This document shows, one piece after another, positions 1 through 22,639 of a stretch of 64,000 bases of DNA. Source of the stretch: Cephalopachus bancanus (taxonomy: Eukaryota > Chordata > Mammalia > Primates > Tarsiidae). Position 1 is the first letter of the stretch. Each line of letters begins with the position of its first letter. The notes beneath the pieces were generated by a model. That model was given only the letters and a program-made list of their open reading frames with translations, made no database searches and had not been told where the DNA came from. Made by a program: the position numbers and the translations under genes. The stretch spans positions 682,001 through 746,000 of the forward strand of contig JAPVLO010000383.1 of NCBI GenBank assembly GCA_027257055.1, written 5' to 3'.

Positions 1-760
1 ATTCAGATATTTTACCCATTTTTAAATTGGGTTGTTTGTCTTATTATTGAGCTGTAAGAATTCTCTATTTATTTGGAATACAAGTTCTTTATCAGATATA
101 TGATTTGTAGATATTTTCTCCCAGTCTGTGACTTAATTTTTTTTTTCTTAGTGGTATCTTTTAAAGAACAAAAGATTTTAATTTTGGTGAAACCCATTTA
201 GTGTCATGTCTAATAAATCTCTGTCTAGCCCAAGGTCACAGATACTTTCTCCTAGAATTCTTACATTTTTAGCTCTTATATTTAGATCTATGATTATGAT
301 CCATTTTGATTTAATCTTGTGCAAGGTATGGCATAAGGATTTAAATTATTTTTCTTTTGCATGTAGAAATCCAAGTATTGTAACACTATTCGTTGAAAAG
401 AACATTCTTTCTCCACTGAATTGCCTGGGCACCTTTGTTGAGATTCAGTTTATCATGAATGTAAAGCTATTTCTAGACTGTTCATTATGCTTCGTTATCT
501 ATATGTCTGTTCTTATACCAACACTGCACTGTATTGATTACCCTGGTTTTATAGTAAGTCTTTAAATCTAGTAATGTTAGCCCTCCAAATTGTTCTTCCT
601 TTCCAAAATTGTTTTGGTTATTTGGTCCTTTATGTTTTCGTATAAATTTTAGAATGAGCTTATAGATTTCTACAAAAAAAAGCCTGCCATGATTTTGATG
701 GGAATTGAGTTGAATCTGTAAATCGGTTTGGAGAGCATTGCCTTCCTGGCATTGTTGAGT
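1..760 (-). mobile_element. Ancient L1 (L1M-like) ORF2 fragment
   Basis: On the minus strand this reads as degraded L1 ORF2. Antisense hallmarks are the 'tatttggaatacaagttctttatcagatat' type stretch, 'atccattttgatttaat' and 'gggaattgagttgaatctgtaaat'. The window edge cuts it on the left. No open reading frame survives. It lies in HMGN3 intron 1. Confidence 0.8.
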
Positions 761-1549
761 TTCCCAGTCTGAATACGAAAGACCCTGATACCCATAAATG
801 CTGCTGAGTTTGAGTGAAATATTGTTGTGGGTGTATTTGAGGAAAGGCTCCCTAATGGTAGGGCTGTACGAGTATAGTTATCCGTTCACTCCATGTTCAA
901 CATTCATTGTTCCTCACCTTTGTGCAAGGTACCATCACCTTGAGAAAATAAGTGAAGAATTGCTGGGGTTTTTTCAAGCCAGATGGGTAAAAATGCCCAT
1001 GTTTTTAAGCCTCATTCAGCCTGACCGGATAAGTAGGACACATATGCGAGTATTTATAATTCATAGCAAGAAGTGGTAATGAACCACAAGAAAAGCTACG
1101 AGTTATGGGCATTGAAAGGTTTGGCCAGGCTAAAGGTCCAAAGAAAGAATACTGACAAAGAGTTGCTGTTTGGTGAAAGGGTTATAGTTTTTAAACATGC
1201 TCTTGTGTTTTTAAAGGTTGTTATCCAGCACCATGCTTCAAAATCACAAGTGTTCAATGGATTACCTATTCTTTGAATTAACTTTGTTTTGTAATCCTTC
1301 CGATGTGACTTTGCCATGGCATCTTTAATGGCTCTCATCCTCCTTTTATCCCTCATAGCACCTAGCACAGGTACTGTAAATACTTGTGGAACTTAGACGC
1401 TTGAATTGTTTTCAAAGGAGGAAAGTAGTAAGTTTAATCATCGTGTAATAATTAAGTTTCATTATTTCATAAACTAGGAAAAACTCCAGTATGGTTCTGA
1501 CAATCACTGTTTACCAGCTATATGATTTAGTGCAGGTTCCTTAAGCTTC
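761..1549. other. HMGN3: Intron 1, unassigned non-coding sequence
   Basis: No exon, RNA gene or repeat family recognised. Short open frames on both strands have no recognisable domains and look accidental. Confidence 0.5.
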
Positions 1550-1720
1550 TATAAGTTCCTAATTCTCTGAGACTCAGTTTCCTTATTTGTAAAACTAGAA
1601 TCATGACATGTTCTACCTCATTGAGTTGTTATGGGAATTAAATGAGGTGATGAATCCAGAGTACTTAGCCTGTGCCTGGCATGCGTAAAGCAGTCAATGG
1701 ATGTTCGCTGTGATGATGAG
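1550..1720 (-). repeat. MIR SINE
   Basis: Antisense MIR: tcagtttccttatttgtaaaa, then ttgagttgttatgggaattaaatgag, then gcctggcat. Old and diverged. Confidence 0.75.
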
Positions 1721-2329
1721 CTTTTGAATTATTAAGAGAGCCACAGTGAAATAACAAATAGGCTTGTAATGAGCACCAAGCCTCCATTTTGTAGGACACA
1801 TGGTACACACAGTGGGATCGTACCCTGGATATCTAACTCGCTGCAGTTGCCAGAGTCAATGTTCAACCACCAAATAACAAATGTCGTGTTGCTGAAAAAA
1901 CATACGCTTTAATCATGTGCATTTTTGCATGGTTGGTTTTTCTCACGGAGAAAAAAAATGTCTAAAAATATCTTTATATAACATAAAAATTCCCTTGGCA
2001 GACCAGTTATCAAGTGATCCTCTTTTCCTATATTTTTCCCCTAAAATGTTGCTTTTGTTTACGCCAAAGTTAAAAATATTCTACTTTTCTGCAGGGTACA
2101 GTTTGGAAATGGTGACTGAAATAAACACCATTTAAGTTGTCTGCTTTCATAGTACCTAGTACATTGAAATATGATGTTAGTCTCCTGAGTAATTTAAAAA
2201 ATCACTGTTAAAGATAGCAAACCAAAATGTTGAACTTCTTTTTCACTGGCTGCTTACTTATTGTACATTTCACTGTCATCTTAAAGAACTCAGTCAAATC
2301 ACTTACTGGTTCTTAGCCAAGGTATTTAT
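1721..2329. other. HMGN3: Intron 1, unassigned non-coding sequence
   Basis: A/T-rich, with nothing recognised beyond short chance open frames. Confidence 0.5.
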
Positions 2330-2343
2330 TGAGTCCAGTATTC

Positions 2344-2631
2344 TTTTTTTTTTTTGAGTCAGAGCCTTACTTTGTTGCCCAGGCTGGAGTGCATTGGCAT
2401 GCTCATGGTCACCACAGCCTCAACCTGCTGGGTTCAGGTGATCCTTCTGCCTCAGCCTTCCAAGTAGCTGGAACTACAGGCATGCATCACTATACCTGGC
2501 TAATTTTATGGTTTATTGTAGAGATGAGGTTTTGCCATGCTGCTCGGGCTGGTCTCACCTGAGCTCAGGCAATCCTCTCGCCTCTGCTTTCTAAAGTGCT
2601 GGGGTTACAGGTGTGAGCCACTGTGCCCAGC
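2344..2631 (-). mobile_element. Alu
   Basis: Full-length antisense Alu starting with a T run, flanked by diverged copies of gagtc..gtattc as target-site duplication. It is a relatively divergent copy. Confidence 0.93.
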
Positions 2632-3104
2632 GAGTCTGGTATTCTTATATCTTGAGGACATATCCAGAAACAGAGCCATGTATAACCTCAGTCATAGCCT
2701 TGAGCCAATCATATCCTCAAGGCAAATGTATATTTGGTCACATAAAAAGTAAATGATATACATATTCAATTCAGAGGTAGTGAAATTGAAAAATGATGGT
2801 CTTAAATTTCAAGATTGACTTCAAAATGTAACATTTTAAGTAAATTTATGTTAGTAATTAACATAAATATATTTATTACTATTAAAGTTGGATTACTATT
2901 AAAGTTGAACTATTTATGAATGCCTACACGTTCCATGCCTGAGCTGTGTATTTTATATCCACTGTGTACCTTAGTCTAAATAAAAATGTGTGACGTTATT
3001 ACAAAGAAACATACAGGAAGAGTATTAAACTGTGATTTGTATTTCGTTTTAGTCTCACAGCAGTTCTATGATGATATCTCAACTAATAGATAAAAATAGG
3101 TTGC
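2632..3104. other. HMGN3: Intron 1, unassigned A/T-rich sequence
   Basis: Contains a short tandem near 2877-2908 (attactattaaagttg twice). Nothing else recognised. Confidence 0.5.
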
Positions 3105-3335
3105 TTTCTAAGAGTCAGACAGTGTTCTTAGCACTTTGCATTAATAATCTGAATCCTTCCATCCACCCAGTAGGGTGTGTCTTCTTCTCATCGCCATTTT
3201 ACAGATGAGGAAAATGGAGGCACCAAGAAGTTAACAGACTTCCCCAAAGCACCAGTGATAAAGAAGTGATAAGCAAACTGGAATTCTCTCCTGAAGTCTG
3301 GCTCCAGAGCCTTCATCTTAAACAGGGAGTGGTCT
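3105..3335 (+). repeat. MIR SINE
   Basis: Sense MIR with the hallmark cattttacagatgagg and a following stretch matching the 'cccaaagcac...gataag' part of the consensus, ending near ctggctccagag. Confidence 0.85.
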
Positions 3336-4121
3336 TAACCAGGGAGCCCTGCACCCTTTCTCAGACACTGGGGAGGATATTCCTCTTGGTCATACAGCTA
3401 GGAAGTGATAGAGATAGCTTTCTAACCCAGCAACTCAGGAAACATGATAATTTTCATATATGTTTATTTCTGATAACCTCATGTATTTTTTTATTTAGAT
3501 GAAGGTGCCTAAGGAAGAATCAAGAGTTATGTAAATATGAGCATTCATTTGTTTAACATATTGTCTTTATTAAGATGTAAGCAGCTCCCTTGGTTTCTAG
3601 GTGCTAGTCTAGAAAGTTAGACAAGTCCTTATTATATGCGACCCTGCCCTGTTCAGGCCTGTGTTTGGTAGGGAAGGTGCCTTCCTGGGAAGCCTTTAGG
3701 TCTTTCAAGAACTTGCAGACTATGGGACTATATGCAAGATAATATATACAATGTCCTCACCCAAGCATTAATTTTTTTGAAAAATCTGACTCTTCAGATT
3801 TTCTCAGATCCCGCCATGAACTGCTGGATTTGTTCTTTTCATGCTACGTTGTCTCCATCAGTTTGCTATATATGGAAAGAAAGGAATACGCTCTTATGAC
3901 TGGGAACGTGTAAATAAGCTTGCGAATTATACAGTATATCGAGAGATTGTAATATAAATACTAACCCACCATTAGGTACTGCTTTTAAACATGAGTGCTT
4001 TGGTTTTGGAACTCATCAAATAAGAATAAAAGCTTAATGGCTAGGAAAATCTACTGGACTAGGACTGGGTGGCTTTTATTTTAGTACACTGGATTACCAG
4101 TTGACTCATGTTTAATTACAA
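3336..4121. other. HMGN3: Intron 1, unassigned non-coding sequence
   Basis: No gene or repeat recognised. Confidence 0.5.
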
Positions 4122-4127
4122 ATTTTT

Positions 4128-4421
4128 TTTTTCTTTTTTTTTTTGAGTTGGAGTCTCACTCTGTCGCCCAGACTGGAGTGCAGTGGCCGCTCCCGGCCAC
4201 CGCAGCCTCGACCTGCTGGGCTTGGGTGATCCTTCGCCTCAGCCTTCCAAGTAGCTGGAACTACAGGTGTGCGCTACCACGACCGGCTAACTTTTTTGAT
4301 TTATTGTAGAGATGAGGTCTCGCCAATTTGCCCAGGCAGGTCTTGATCCCGCGGACTCAGGCAATTCACTCACCTTGACCTCCCAAAGCACGGGATTACA
4401 GGTTGAGCCACTGAGCCCGGC
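4128..4421 (-). mobile_element. Alu, strepsirrhine-type
   Basis: Antisense Alu with the variant 'cagtggccgctcccggccaccgc' arm and 'caggttgagccactgagcccggcc' 5' end. The flanking acaaat is a likely short target-site duplication. Confidence 0.95.
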
Positions 4422-5025
4422 CACAAATGTTATTTTTTTAACCCATTTTCCATTTAGGAAAAAAAGTGCAGCCATTTTTAAAAAGTGCCGCATTCATTTA
4501 ATTTTACATAAACACACTCGTTGAAGCTGAAGCAAATCTGACAGGTTTTCAATATGAAAAAATAACCACAAAAACTGTTCTTGGAGTTATTTTTAAACAG
4601 CACTTGTCTCTGATCCTAATGAGAATTACTTAAAAAAAAATTACTGTGTTTTGTAAATGCAAATACCTGTACTAAAAATAGAATGCTATAAATAGAATGA
4701 TGTCATTCAATTCCAAAGGCTATCAATATACTACAATGATGTGAAAATAATAAGAGCAAGATATTTTGTGGCAAACTTTGGGGGTGAGGTTGGGACTGTC
4801 ATCGGCGAGTTATCTCATAGTAAATACTGCAGCTGTAAGCACCTCTGGTGAGTTCTTGGGGCAAACAGGAAAAGGGTTAATGTCCAAAGTGATATTTTAA
4901 AATCATATCTTGATTATTTTGACCCCAAAGGAATACAAAATCTACTCTGAGAGACGTTGGTTTTCTTATTTCTTTTTTTCTTTTGTGTCTGTCTTTCTTT
5001 TTTCTTTTCAGGTGTGTGAACCATC
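4422..5025. other. HMGN3: Intron 1, unassigned non-coding sequence
   Basis: Ends in a long pyrimidine-rich tract (about 4960-5010) just before a TG repeat. It resembles a splice acceptor but no exon follows. Confidence 0.5.
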
Positions 5026-5050
5026 TGTGTGTGTGTGTGTGTGTGTGTGT
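5026..5050 (+). repeat. (TG)n microsatellite
   Basis: Twelve uninterrupted TG units. Confidence 0.95.
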
Positions 5051-6929
5051 ACAATACCAGACAGAATTACTTAAATTCTACTTTGTGGGAAGTCAGGCAT
5101 GGTGTCTGTGGGAAATAAATGTACCGATGCCTTAAAGTGATCAAAATGTGAAGCTTTAAAGACTCCTGAAGTTCCACATGTAGTTCATATATTACATTGT
5201 TTTAAAAACTACATTCTTTCTGGCTACTTCTCATTGCTTTATTTTTCCCCTTAACTACAAAGTTGAATCTTATTCCCCTGGTAGTGACTACATGTACATC
5301 ACATCACAGCCAGTTGATTGGTTTGCAAAAATAGAAGAAACATCATATCCGTGTTTACCATGCTAGCTATCTATACTGTTTATTTTGTTACTTTTAAGTC
5401 TCGAAATCTGATTTAGCAAGCATTCCTTCCCTCTCCCCCATTTTTTTCCTTCTTGAAAAAATGACAGGAAATCAAGCTTAGGGTTGACACAGGGTAGAAG
5501 AGCATACAAGGAATCCCCACGTAAACAGTTTCATAAAAAGGCACAAGAAACTGACAACAAAAAATTGTCTCCTCTTGGAAAGGACAGGTGAAGGATCTTG
5601 CCTATGACGGCCTCAGCACTGGCTGTGAGAGAAAAAGATGCCCCCATTTGAACCCTGACATGTGTCACACTCCACACCACCTATGTTCCCTGAAAAACCG
5701 TAAGCCTGGATTCTGACAGTGAAGAAAAGCGTCGTCCTGATACATCCTGCTGACACACACATCAACTGTCAAGAATGTCCTATCTTTTCAGCCAAGAAGA
5801 CAGCACTCCCATTTCATCGAGGACTGGCGTCTGTGATAACAGTTGCGCTGCAGACCCCTAGAACCTGGAGCTGACTTATCGGCCTCCATCTGGGATCAAC
5901 GCAGATCCCTTCGGTGTGCCTCAGCCCTCCTAGCTTGAGCGCCCATGAGGTCGTGATGCCGTCCCACCAGCACGTCAAAGACGGCACCTGCTGACATGTT
6001 GATTTGACAGCGATTGGGTCCTTACCCTTATCAGCTTATCCTCTGGAGGGGGACAGTTGTTTAGCCTCATGGGCACAACAGAGTCTCTGGCTTGTAACGG
6101 ACCGCAGTTACCTGCCCTTTTGAGAGGATGCTCAATCAGCCATGTTCACTTAGAATCATGCTTTTGTGCCACAGTTCAGGTTCTTCTCACCAATTATCTC
6201 CCATGACCCGGTCACCTGGTCTTCGGTGATCTGCCTGGCTGCTGACTTGCCCTCAGATCGGCACACGGGTGCCCAGAATCCCTGCTGTGCCTTCCACCTG
6301 GCCATGCTGTCTATACCCCCACCTTCTTGCTGACTCTCAACTCAGTGTGCAGACCCCTGGGGAGCCCAGGGAGCTTTAGATATGTGACTGAGACCTTTTG
6401 GTTAGCCATGGGTCTAACCCTTTGACTACTCTTTGTTCAGCTGGCTCTTGTGTAAGCCTGCCTTGTTCTGGGATGTGGGGTGAGAGCCCCCTTGCCCTGG
6501 CATTCCCTGCACCCCATCTGACTCTGCCCTTCATATCAGCCTGCTGCGAGGTTGAAGCGCATCTGAGGTCGCCTCCTGCATCCCAGCCCTTCATTTCCCC
6601 TCTTTCCTTTGTCTCTGTGGCTCCCGATCCCTGTGTGCAGGATCTAAGTCTTATACTCAGGACAGAAGCCTTTGGGCTTCTGTTGTAATTCTGTTTTAAT
6701 GCTTTGATCCCGTGCCCTCCCTTTTCCCATCTCCAGCCTTGTGGCTAAGTGTTAATGATGGAGAGGGTTGTGTGATAACATAGCCTGTAATGGTAGGTCT
6801 TGCCAAAATAGTAGACCTGTTATTCTGTGCAACAAAAATAGATAACCAGTTTGCGGGGAACCTGGATGTCACGAAATGTGCTCAACTCTGACGCTAAGCC
6901 TGACCCTTTGAGTTATTGTCATCAGCCAT
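5051..6929. other. HMGN3: Intron 1, unassigned block, GC-richer from about 5580
   Basis: No exon recognised. From about 5580 to 6690 the sequence is clearly more GC-rich than its surroundings and might be an old LTR or a regulatory block. I could not match it to a family from memory. The 96-codon frame at 6398-6688 has no domain. Confidence 0.4.
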
Positions 6930-7065
6930 CATTGCTGGATATAGAAACTGAGCCACTGTGATCAGACTGCTGCCCCAGGTGACACAGCTCCTAGGTAGAG
7001 CCATGATTCAAGCCAGGTGTCCTGAGCCTGCGTCCTGCATTCATGGCACTGTATCACAATGATCC
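6930..7065 (+). repeat. MIR SINE fragment
   Basis: Diverged MIR 3' part: aaactgagccactg, caggtgacacagctcctaggtagagcca, attcaagccagg. Confidence 0.65.
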
Positions 7066-7213
7066 TGTGTGAAGACTGATTGTTGTGACTATAAATGTGT
7101 TATGTGCTTGTGCATAGGAAGTACGTGTGGAGAGATTGCCAGAGAAACCAGCTTTGCCTAGACTCTTCACATCTAGAGTCTTATGTTCATCCATCCAAAG
7201 GCATTCACATTTT

Positions 7214-7533
7214 CAGTAAATAGCAAGTCCCCTATGTACGAATGAGTTCTGTTCCAAGAGTGCATTTGTAAGTCCAATTTGTTGGTAAGTCCAACAAAGT
7301 TAGCCTAGGTGCCTAACTAGCAATCAGCTCTAGAGTACTGTACTCTAAAAGGTTTATAATGCTTTTCATGCAAATAATACAATTTTTAAAAGTACTGTAA
7401 AATACACAAAGGCACAACCACTTGTAAAGGATGTACACACATACACGTGAAGTAGCTTATGTGATGGGGATGTGCATTCGCATCTTTGAAGTTCCCAACT
7501 CGAAGGTTCATAGGCAGGGGACTTATTACTGTA
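7214..7533. mobile_element. pogo/Tigger-type MITE
   Basis: Both ends carry the inverted 'aagtcccctatgtacgaa' / 'ggttcataggcaggggactta' pair, with 'aagtccaa..ttgttggtaagtccaacaaagttagcctagg' after the left end. That is the pattern of non-autonomous Tigger derivatives. The interior is deleted and no transposase remains. Confidence 0.75.
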
Positions 7534-7774
7534 CCTGCTTTTTTATGCTGTGTCTTTCCAAGTTACTCTTTTTGAATAATTCGCATCCGGTACACACATT
7601 ATTAAACTGGTGTTGAAAGCCTGAACTCTCATCTTCTTGCCTGTCATTAATCTACAGCAAAGGATATGAAGAATATGAAAATAATGTACCCAGCATCAGT
7701 TTTTCTGATAACAGCTATGTGCTGCTTCTTTAACTGCCTATCGATTATAGGTAGAAAGCACCCCAGCCCACATC
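7534..7774. other. HMGN3: Intron 1, unassigned sequence
   Basis: Nothing recognised. Confidence 0.5.
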
Positions 7775-7980
7775 TGCGCGGTGACCCGACAGAGCTGGAT
7801 GCGAGTCTCGCGCTGCCAGACAGCAGGGGCCTGCTGCATGCCCGAGGGCTGAGTTTGCGACTGTGGGTGAGAGAAAACCGAGGCCCACACAGGCGTTGCC
7901 TTCACGCGCTGAGGCTCCGGTCGGGCTCGCTCTGACTCGCCTCATTGACCAACACAAGATGAATGAGCGAAACGCTCCCG
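7775..7980. promoter_or_regulatory. CpG-dense patch in HMGN3 intron 1
   Basis: By hand count about 20 CpG dinucleotides fall in roughly 200 bases, while the surrounding intron is CpG-poor. It is not part of an Alu. Such a patch in intron 1 could be an internal promoter or enhancer. A 145-codon frame crosses it on the minus strand (7745-8182) but shows no domain and probably reflects GC content. Function is inferred. Confidence 0.35.
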
Positions 7981-8548
7981 TGCATGAGAGTGAGCTACAG
8001 ATCGGAGATAGTTCTGCTTCCCCTTGTGATCGAGAAGGTTCCATGGGGGAGGGCAAAAGGGTGGGTCGATTTGGGAAATAGAAGGGAAGTCCGTGGATGT
8101 GGCAGCTTCTAGGGGGATCCTGATCCACTGGGCCCTTTGCTTTGAAGCAAAGCTTTCGTCTTTCCCAAAGCTTTACGTACACTTAGGACCTTTGCTTTAC
8201 GTACTACTTTGTGATCTCAGTTTTTAGATTTAGCATTACTTCATGTGGACTTGCCATGTATTCACACAGCCCAACTTTTAATTTCATTGTAATAGTGTCA
8301 TAGTCTACGTGAGCATTTCTCAGTTACTTACTGGCATGTGAGTTTTCTCTACTTACTCCGTATTAGAAATTGTACAAATAAAACCATATTTTAACAAAGA
8401 GTCTCTTTTTTCTGAGTCCTGGCTCCAAATTAAAATTCCTGTATCATCGTATTAATCCTGTGTCTTTTTCACGTTGTCAAATTGTTCTTTGAAATGATTA
8501 TAGTAATTGACAGTGCTGTCAGTCCTAAACAGCAGGTTTTACTATCTT
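7981..8548. other. HMGN3: Intron 1, unassigned sequence
   Basis: Nothing recognised. Confidence 0.5.
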
Positions 8549-8817
8549 TTTTTATTTATTTGCGTTAGTCTCTGTTCACATGATCACAGCAACCACAGCC
8601 TCTACCTCTTGGGTTCAGGTGACCCTTCTGCCTCAGCCCCCCAAGTAGCTGGGACTGCAGGTGTGTGCCACCATGCCTGGCTAATTTTTTTTGTTTTTTG
8701 TAGAGCAGAGGTCTTGCTGTGTTGCCTAAGCTGGTCTCAAACTCCTGGGCTCAGGCAGTCCTTTCGCCTCAGTCTCTCAAAGTGCTAGGATTGCAGGCGT
8801 GAGCCACTGTACCCAGC
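8549..8817 (-). mobile_element. Alu, part of its 3' arm lost
   Basis: Antisense Alu. The segment that should carry 'gagtctcactctgtcgcccagg' is replaced by 'gcgttagtctctgttcaca', so part of the second arm is deleted. Confidence 0.85.
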
Positions 8818-9142
8818 CTTACGATCTTTTTAATGTTCTCATTTTATGAGCTGAGGCATTACAGTGTAGCTGTTTTATTTTGCTAAGCCAAGCGTTGTAC
8901 CAGATGTCAGTTTGCTGTCTTCTTTTTCCTGATGGAAGCCCTATTCAGAGTGGCCACGCATTCGTGCCATAGACAGTGAGTATTCACCATCCAACTGTGT
9001 AGTTTAAAAATGTGTTAAAGAGTCCAATTTTTTAATTATGTAATTGTTTTCATCTTATTTACTGTCAGCCAACAAAAATATATCAGGATATGTGGAGTGC
9101 CCAATAAATCAAAAGTACATTTTACTTTAAAATAAAAGGAAA
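8818..9142. other. HMGN3: Intron 1, unassigned sequence
   Basis: Nothing recognised. Confidence 0.5.
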
Positions 9143-9440
9143 AACTAGGCGTGGTGGCTCACATCTGTAATCCCAGCACTTTGGAAGGCCGAGGTGAGAG
9201 GATTTCCTGAGCCCACGGGTTAGAGACCGGACAGCTTGGCGAGACCTCATCTCTACAATCAATCAAAAAATTAGCCGGGTATGATGGCGCGTGCCTATAG
9301 TTCCAGCTGCTTGGAAGGCTGAGGCGGAAGGATTGCCTGAATCCAGCAGGTCGAGGCTGCAGTGGCCGGGAGCGTGCCCCTGCACTCCAGCCTGGGCAAC
9401 AGAGTGAGACTCCAACTCAAAAAAGTAAAATAAAAAATAC
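9143..9440 (+). mobile_element. Alu
   Basis: Sense Alu from 'ctaggcgtggtggctcac' to a mixed A-rich tail, with both arms and the middle 'aatcaatcaaaaaattagccggg' linker. Confidence 0.93.
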
Positions 9441-10146
9441 AAGGAAAACGTAAGGGATGTGTTCGCAGCCTGTGTTTGCAGCCTGTGAAGGAGTCAGATC
9501 TGCTCTGCCTTCAGAGTGGGCAGGTGCTGCCCCAGGGGCTGGATGGAAATTTGGAAACAAGCCAGCAGGGGGTGGCAGGTGGCCGGGCTGTCGTGCTGAG
9601 GCTAGGCATGCAGGAGAGATGCTGGAGCTGATCTCGGAAAACTAGTAATACCCGGTGTGTGTCGGGTCACCTCAAGAAAAAAGCGGGCTGGGAAGCAGAG
9701 CGAGGCCGGAGTGGCTGGAAAATGTGCCTCTGTGCTTGGCCTGGGCTTTGCCAGCAGCCTGCCCTGCTCGTCAGAGAACAAAGCGGCTAGAACACGCAGG
9801 TGGGACAGGAGGGTAGGTCCCAGGCACTCTGCCACCGACTGCCGCTCCCTGTTCTTCAGCTGCTGGTGAAGTCACCAGAGATAAATGGAAACTGCTTACG
9901 GTGGGTGTCCATGGAGACCAGGGGCTTAATCCGTTCTTTTGCCCCTCCTGTTTTAAAAGGAGAGCAGTTTTGCGGCTACATACCATGCACGTGTGTGTAA
10001 AAACATAGCCTGTTATAACTTACTTTTTCTCTGCACAAAATCTGTTGGCTTACGTGGTCCTGGGAATTGAAATAGCTTTTTTTTTTTAATCTTCAAATAC
10101 ATATTTTCCAGTTGAAATACAATGTACTGAATTATTTTCTTTCTAG
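9441..10146. other. HMGN3: End of intron 1, non-repetitive
   Basis: GC-richer from 9480 to 9960 and free of recognised repeats. It ends in the T-rich tract and acceptor of exon 2. Short open frames have no recognisable domains. Confidence 0.5.
9562..9576 (+). promoter_or_regulatory. CTCF-like motif in HMGN3 intron 1
   Basis: ccagcagggggtggc matches the CTCF core (CCASYAGRKGGCR) at all but one position. Only the motif is seen; binding is inferred. Confidence 0.3.
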
Positions 10147-20817
<10,671 letters not shown>

Positions 20818-21005
20818 ATTGTCATGAAAAATTGGGGTTGATTTTATGTATCTCTTGGAACAACTTTTAAAAGCTATTTTTACCAAGTATTTTATAAATG
20901 CTAATTTTTTTAGGACTCTGCTAGTTGGCATACAAAAATATATAAGGATGGACATTTTACCCTCTCATAGTCAGGCTTTTGGAAATTTCCATCATCCTCA
21001 AGTAA

Positions 21006-21011
21006 AATAAA
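21006..21011 (+). terminator. HMGN3: Poly(A) signal, proximal, HMGN3
   Basis: AATAAA about 190 nt after the stop codon, followed by a tgtgtgtaaa segment. It may be an alternative end for a shorter 3' UTR. Confidence 0.45.
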
Positions 21012-21235
21012 TATCATTTAATATTGGAAGCTGTGTGTAAACTTGATCCAGCATTCCATACACCTGGTTTAAAATTTTAGTCCTGTGCATACCGTGGTGT
21101 TTTTCCTGTGCATATTTGAATTTTTTCATGCAGTTTTTCTAGAGCAATAATCAGTGGTGCTTTTGTACCTAGGTTTTATGTGATTTTAATGGAACATGGA
21201 TAGTTGTGGCCACCTGCTGACTACTTGTGGTTTAA

Positions 21236-21241
21236 AATAAA
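21236..21241 (+). terminator. HMGN3: Poly(A) signal, distal, HMGN3
   Basis: AATAAA inside tttaaaataaaagg, followed by a T/G-rich stretch (ggttttgtctgc) of the kind that binds cleavage factors. Confidence 0.7.
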
Positions 21242-21262
21242 AGGTTTTGTCTGCAAAATACC

Positions 21263-22419
21263 TGCCTCTTCGCATCTTTACTTAATTTTGAGAGTGTCAT
21301 TTTATTGTTGCAGAAGATGTAAAAATCAAACCAGACTGTTTCTTAATTTTCTGGCCTTTAACATTGTTATTCTTTTAATAAAATCTTCCATGAATGCCAG
21401 TGTAGAAGAATTACATCTAATTCACTTTATATTAGAATTGGCCAGCCATGACTACCGTATAATAAAACTTCATAGAACACTAATTTTTTTTAAAGTCCTT
21501 CTAAACAGGATAGAGTTCTGCTAAACCAGAGCCACAAACATGAACTAGGGTTCACCTTTGGAAATCTCTCACTTCCAAAATAACACTAAGCGGTTTCTTT
21601 CGCCCATGCCAACTCTGGTGTTTCCCGTTTTTGTCTCTCTTCTTTCCCTAATAAACTTTGTTTGAAAACTTTAAACAAATAAATAATAATAATACCGAGT
21701 CACGTTTGTACTAAAATACTTTCCCATTCAGTTGAGGACTTCACAACTCAGGATCTTTTTACCCAGTAAGACTGCACATTTCAGCCTCTCTAGGCCAAGA
21801 AGTCGGTGTGGAGAGCATGGGACTTATCGGAAGGGGAGAAGCAGGCTTGACACTTAACATTTTAAACTGTGTCTTTATGTTCATGAAAGGACACAGCCGT
21901 GCCAGGAACGGAGGAGTTATTTTCTAAATGTATTTTTGCTGTTGTCATTTGCATTCGCAAGAAGTTTGGCAAGGGGTGAGCACTCCAGGAACGCTGCATA
22001 CTGGGGAAGAAAAAGACTTGACTCAAGGTGGACAATGGTGCCTGACTGCTCAGGGACTCCTGCAGAAAAACTGCTTTTCCTCTGGGCCTTGGATGCTTTT
22101 GTGTTGTGGTTATCAACAGAAACAAGGTCCCCCCTCATATTTTGGAACTAAGAACTTAAACTTGTGTCCTTGTCCCAAGTCTGTCATTAGTTGGCTGCAG
22201 ATGTCTGCTAACTCTATTATGGACAAAATAACCTCGTTCCTAGTTTTCTTTGCCTCTAATTGTGGAATGTGCCTTGATTTATGAGTTTTGGCTATGCTAA
22301 AAACCATTTTTACCTCAAAGAAAAATATCCGGTATCCCGTGAACACTGCACAAAAATATTTCCAACATGCTGTCAGTGTACATTTAAAGTACAATGTGGG
22401 CTAATTTCCAATTCAGAAG
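21263..22419. other. Downstream of HMGN3, unassigned
   Basis: No gene recognised. A stray AATAAA at 21650 and a short (AAT)n at about 21678-21693 are present. The 118-codon frame at 21928-22284 is matched by similar frames on the other strand. Confidence 0.5.
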
Positions 22420-22639
22420 AGGACCATACGTTTCATAGGTTTACTTTTTCAAAAATTATAAAAGTGATGTGGGTGGTTTTTAAAAATACCAGACGTTTCA
22501 ATATTATATAAAGCAAAAAATCCAAATCGTTCTTTTGCCCATTTCTACATTCTAGATAATCACTGCACGGCACTTTCCTTTTGACTACGTGTTTGTATGT
22601 ATTTATATACATAGATATATAAATATACACATATATATA

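Larger units (their letters stand above)
20818..21262 (+). other. HMGN3: HMGN3 3' untranslated region
   Basis: A/T-rich sequence follows the stop codon. AATAAA signals lie at 21006-21011 and 21236-21241. The second sits about 20 nt before the likely cleavage point and would give a 3' UTR of about 440 nt. The first could give a shorter transcript. The exact end is inferred. Confidence 0.75.

Noticed and set aside
4960..5050. Strong pyrimidine tract with AG, looking like a splice acceptor
   Set aside because: It leads into a TG repeat with no open exon or donor; no known HMGN3 exon fits here.
7745..8182. 145-codon minus-strand frame over the CpG-dense patch
   Set aside because: Frames are open on both strands here, as expected from GC content, and no domain or splice structure is visible.
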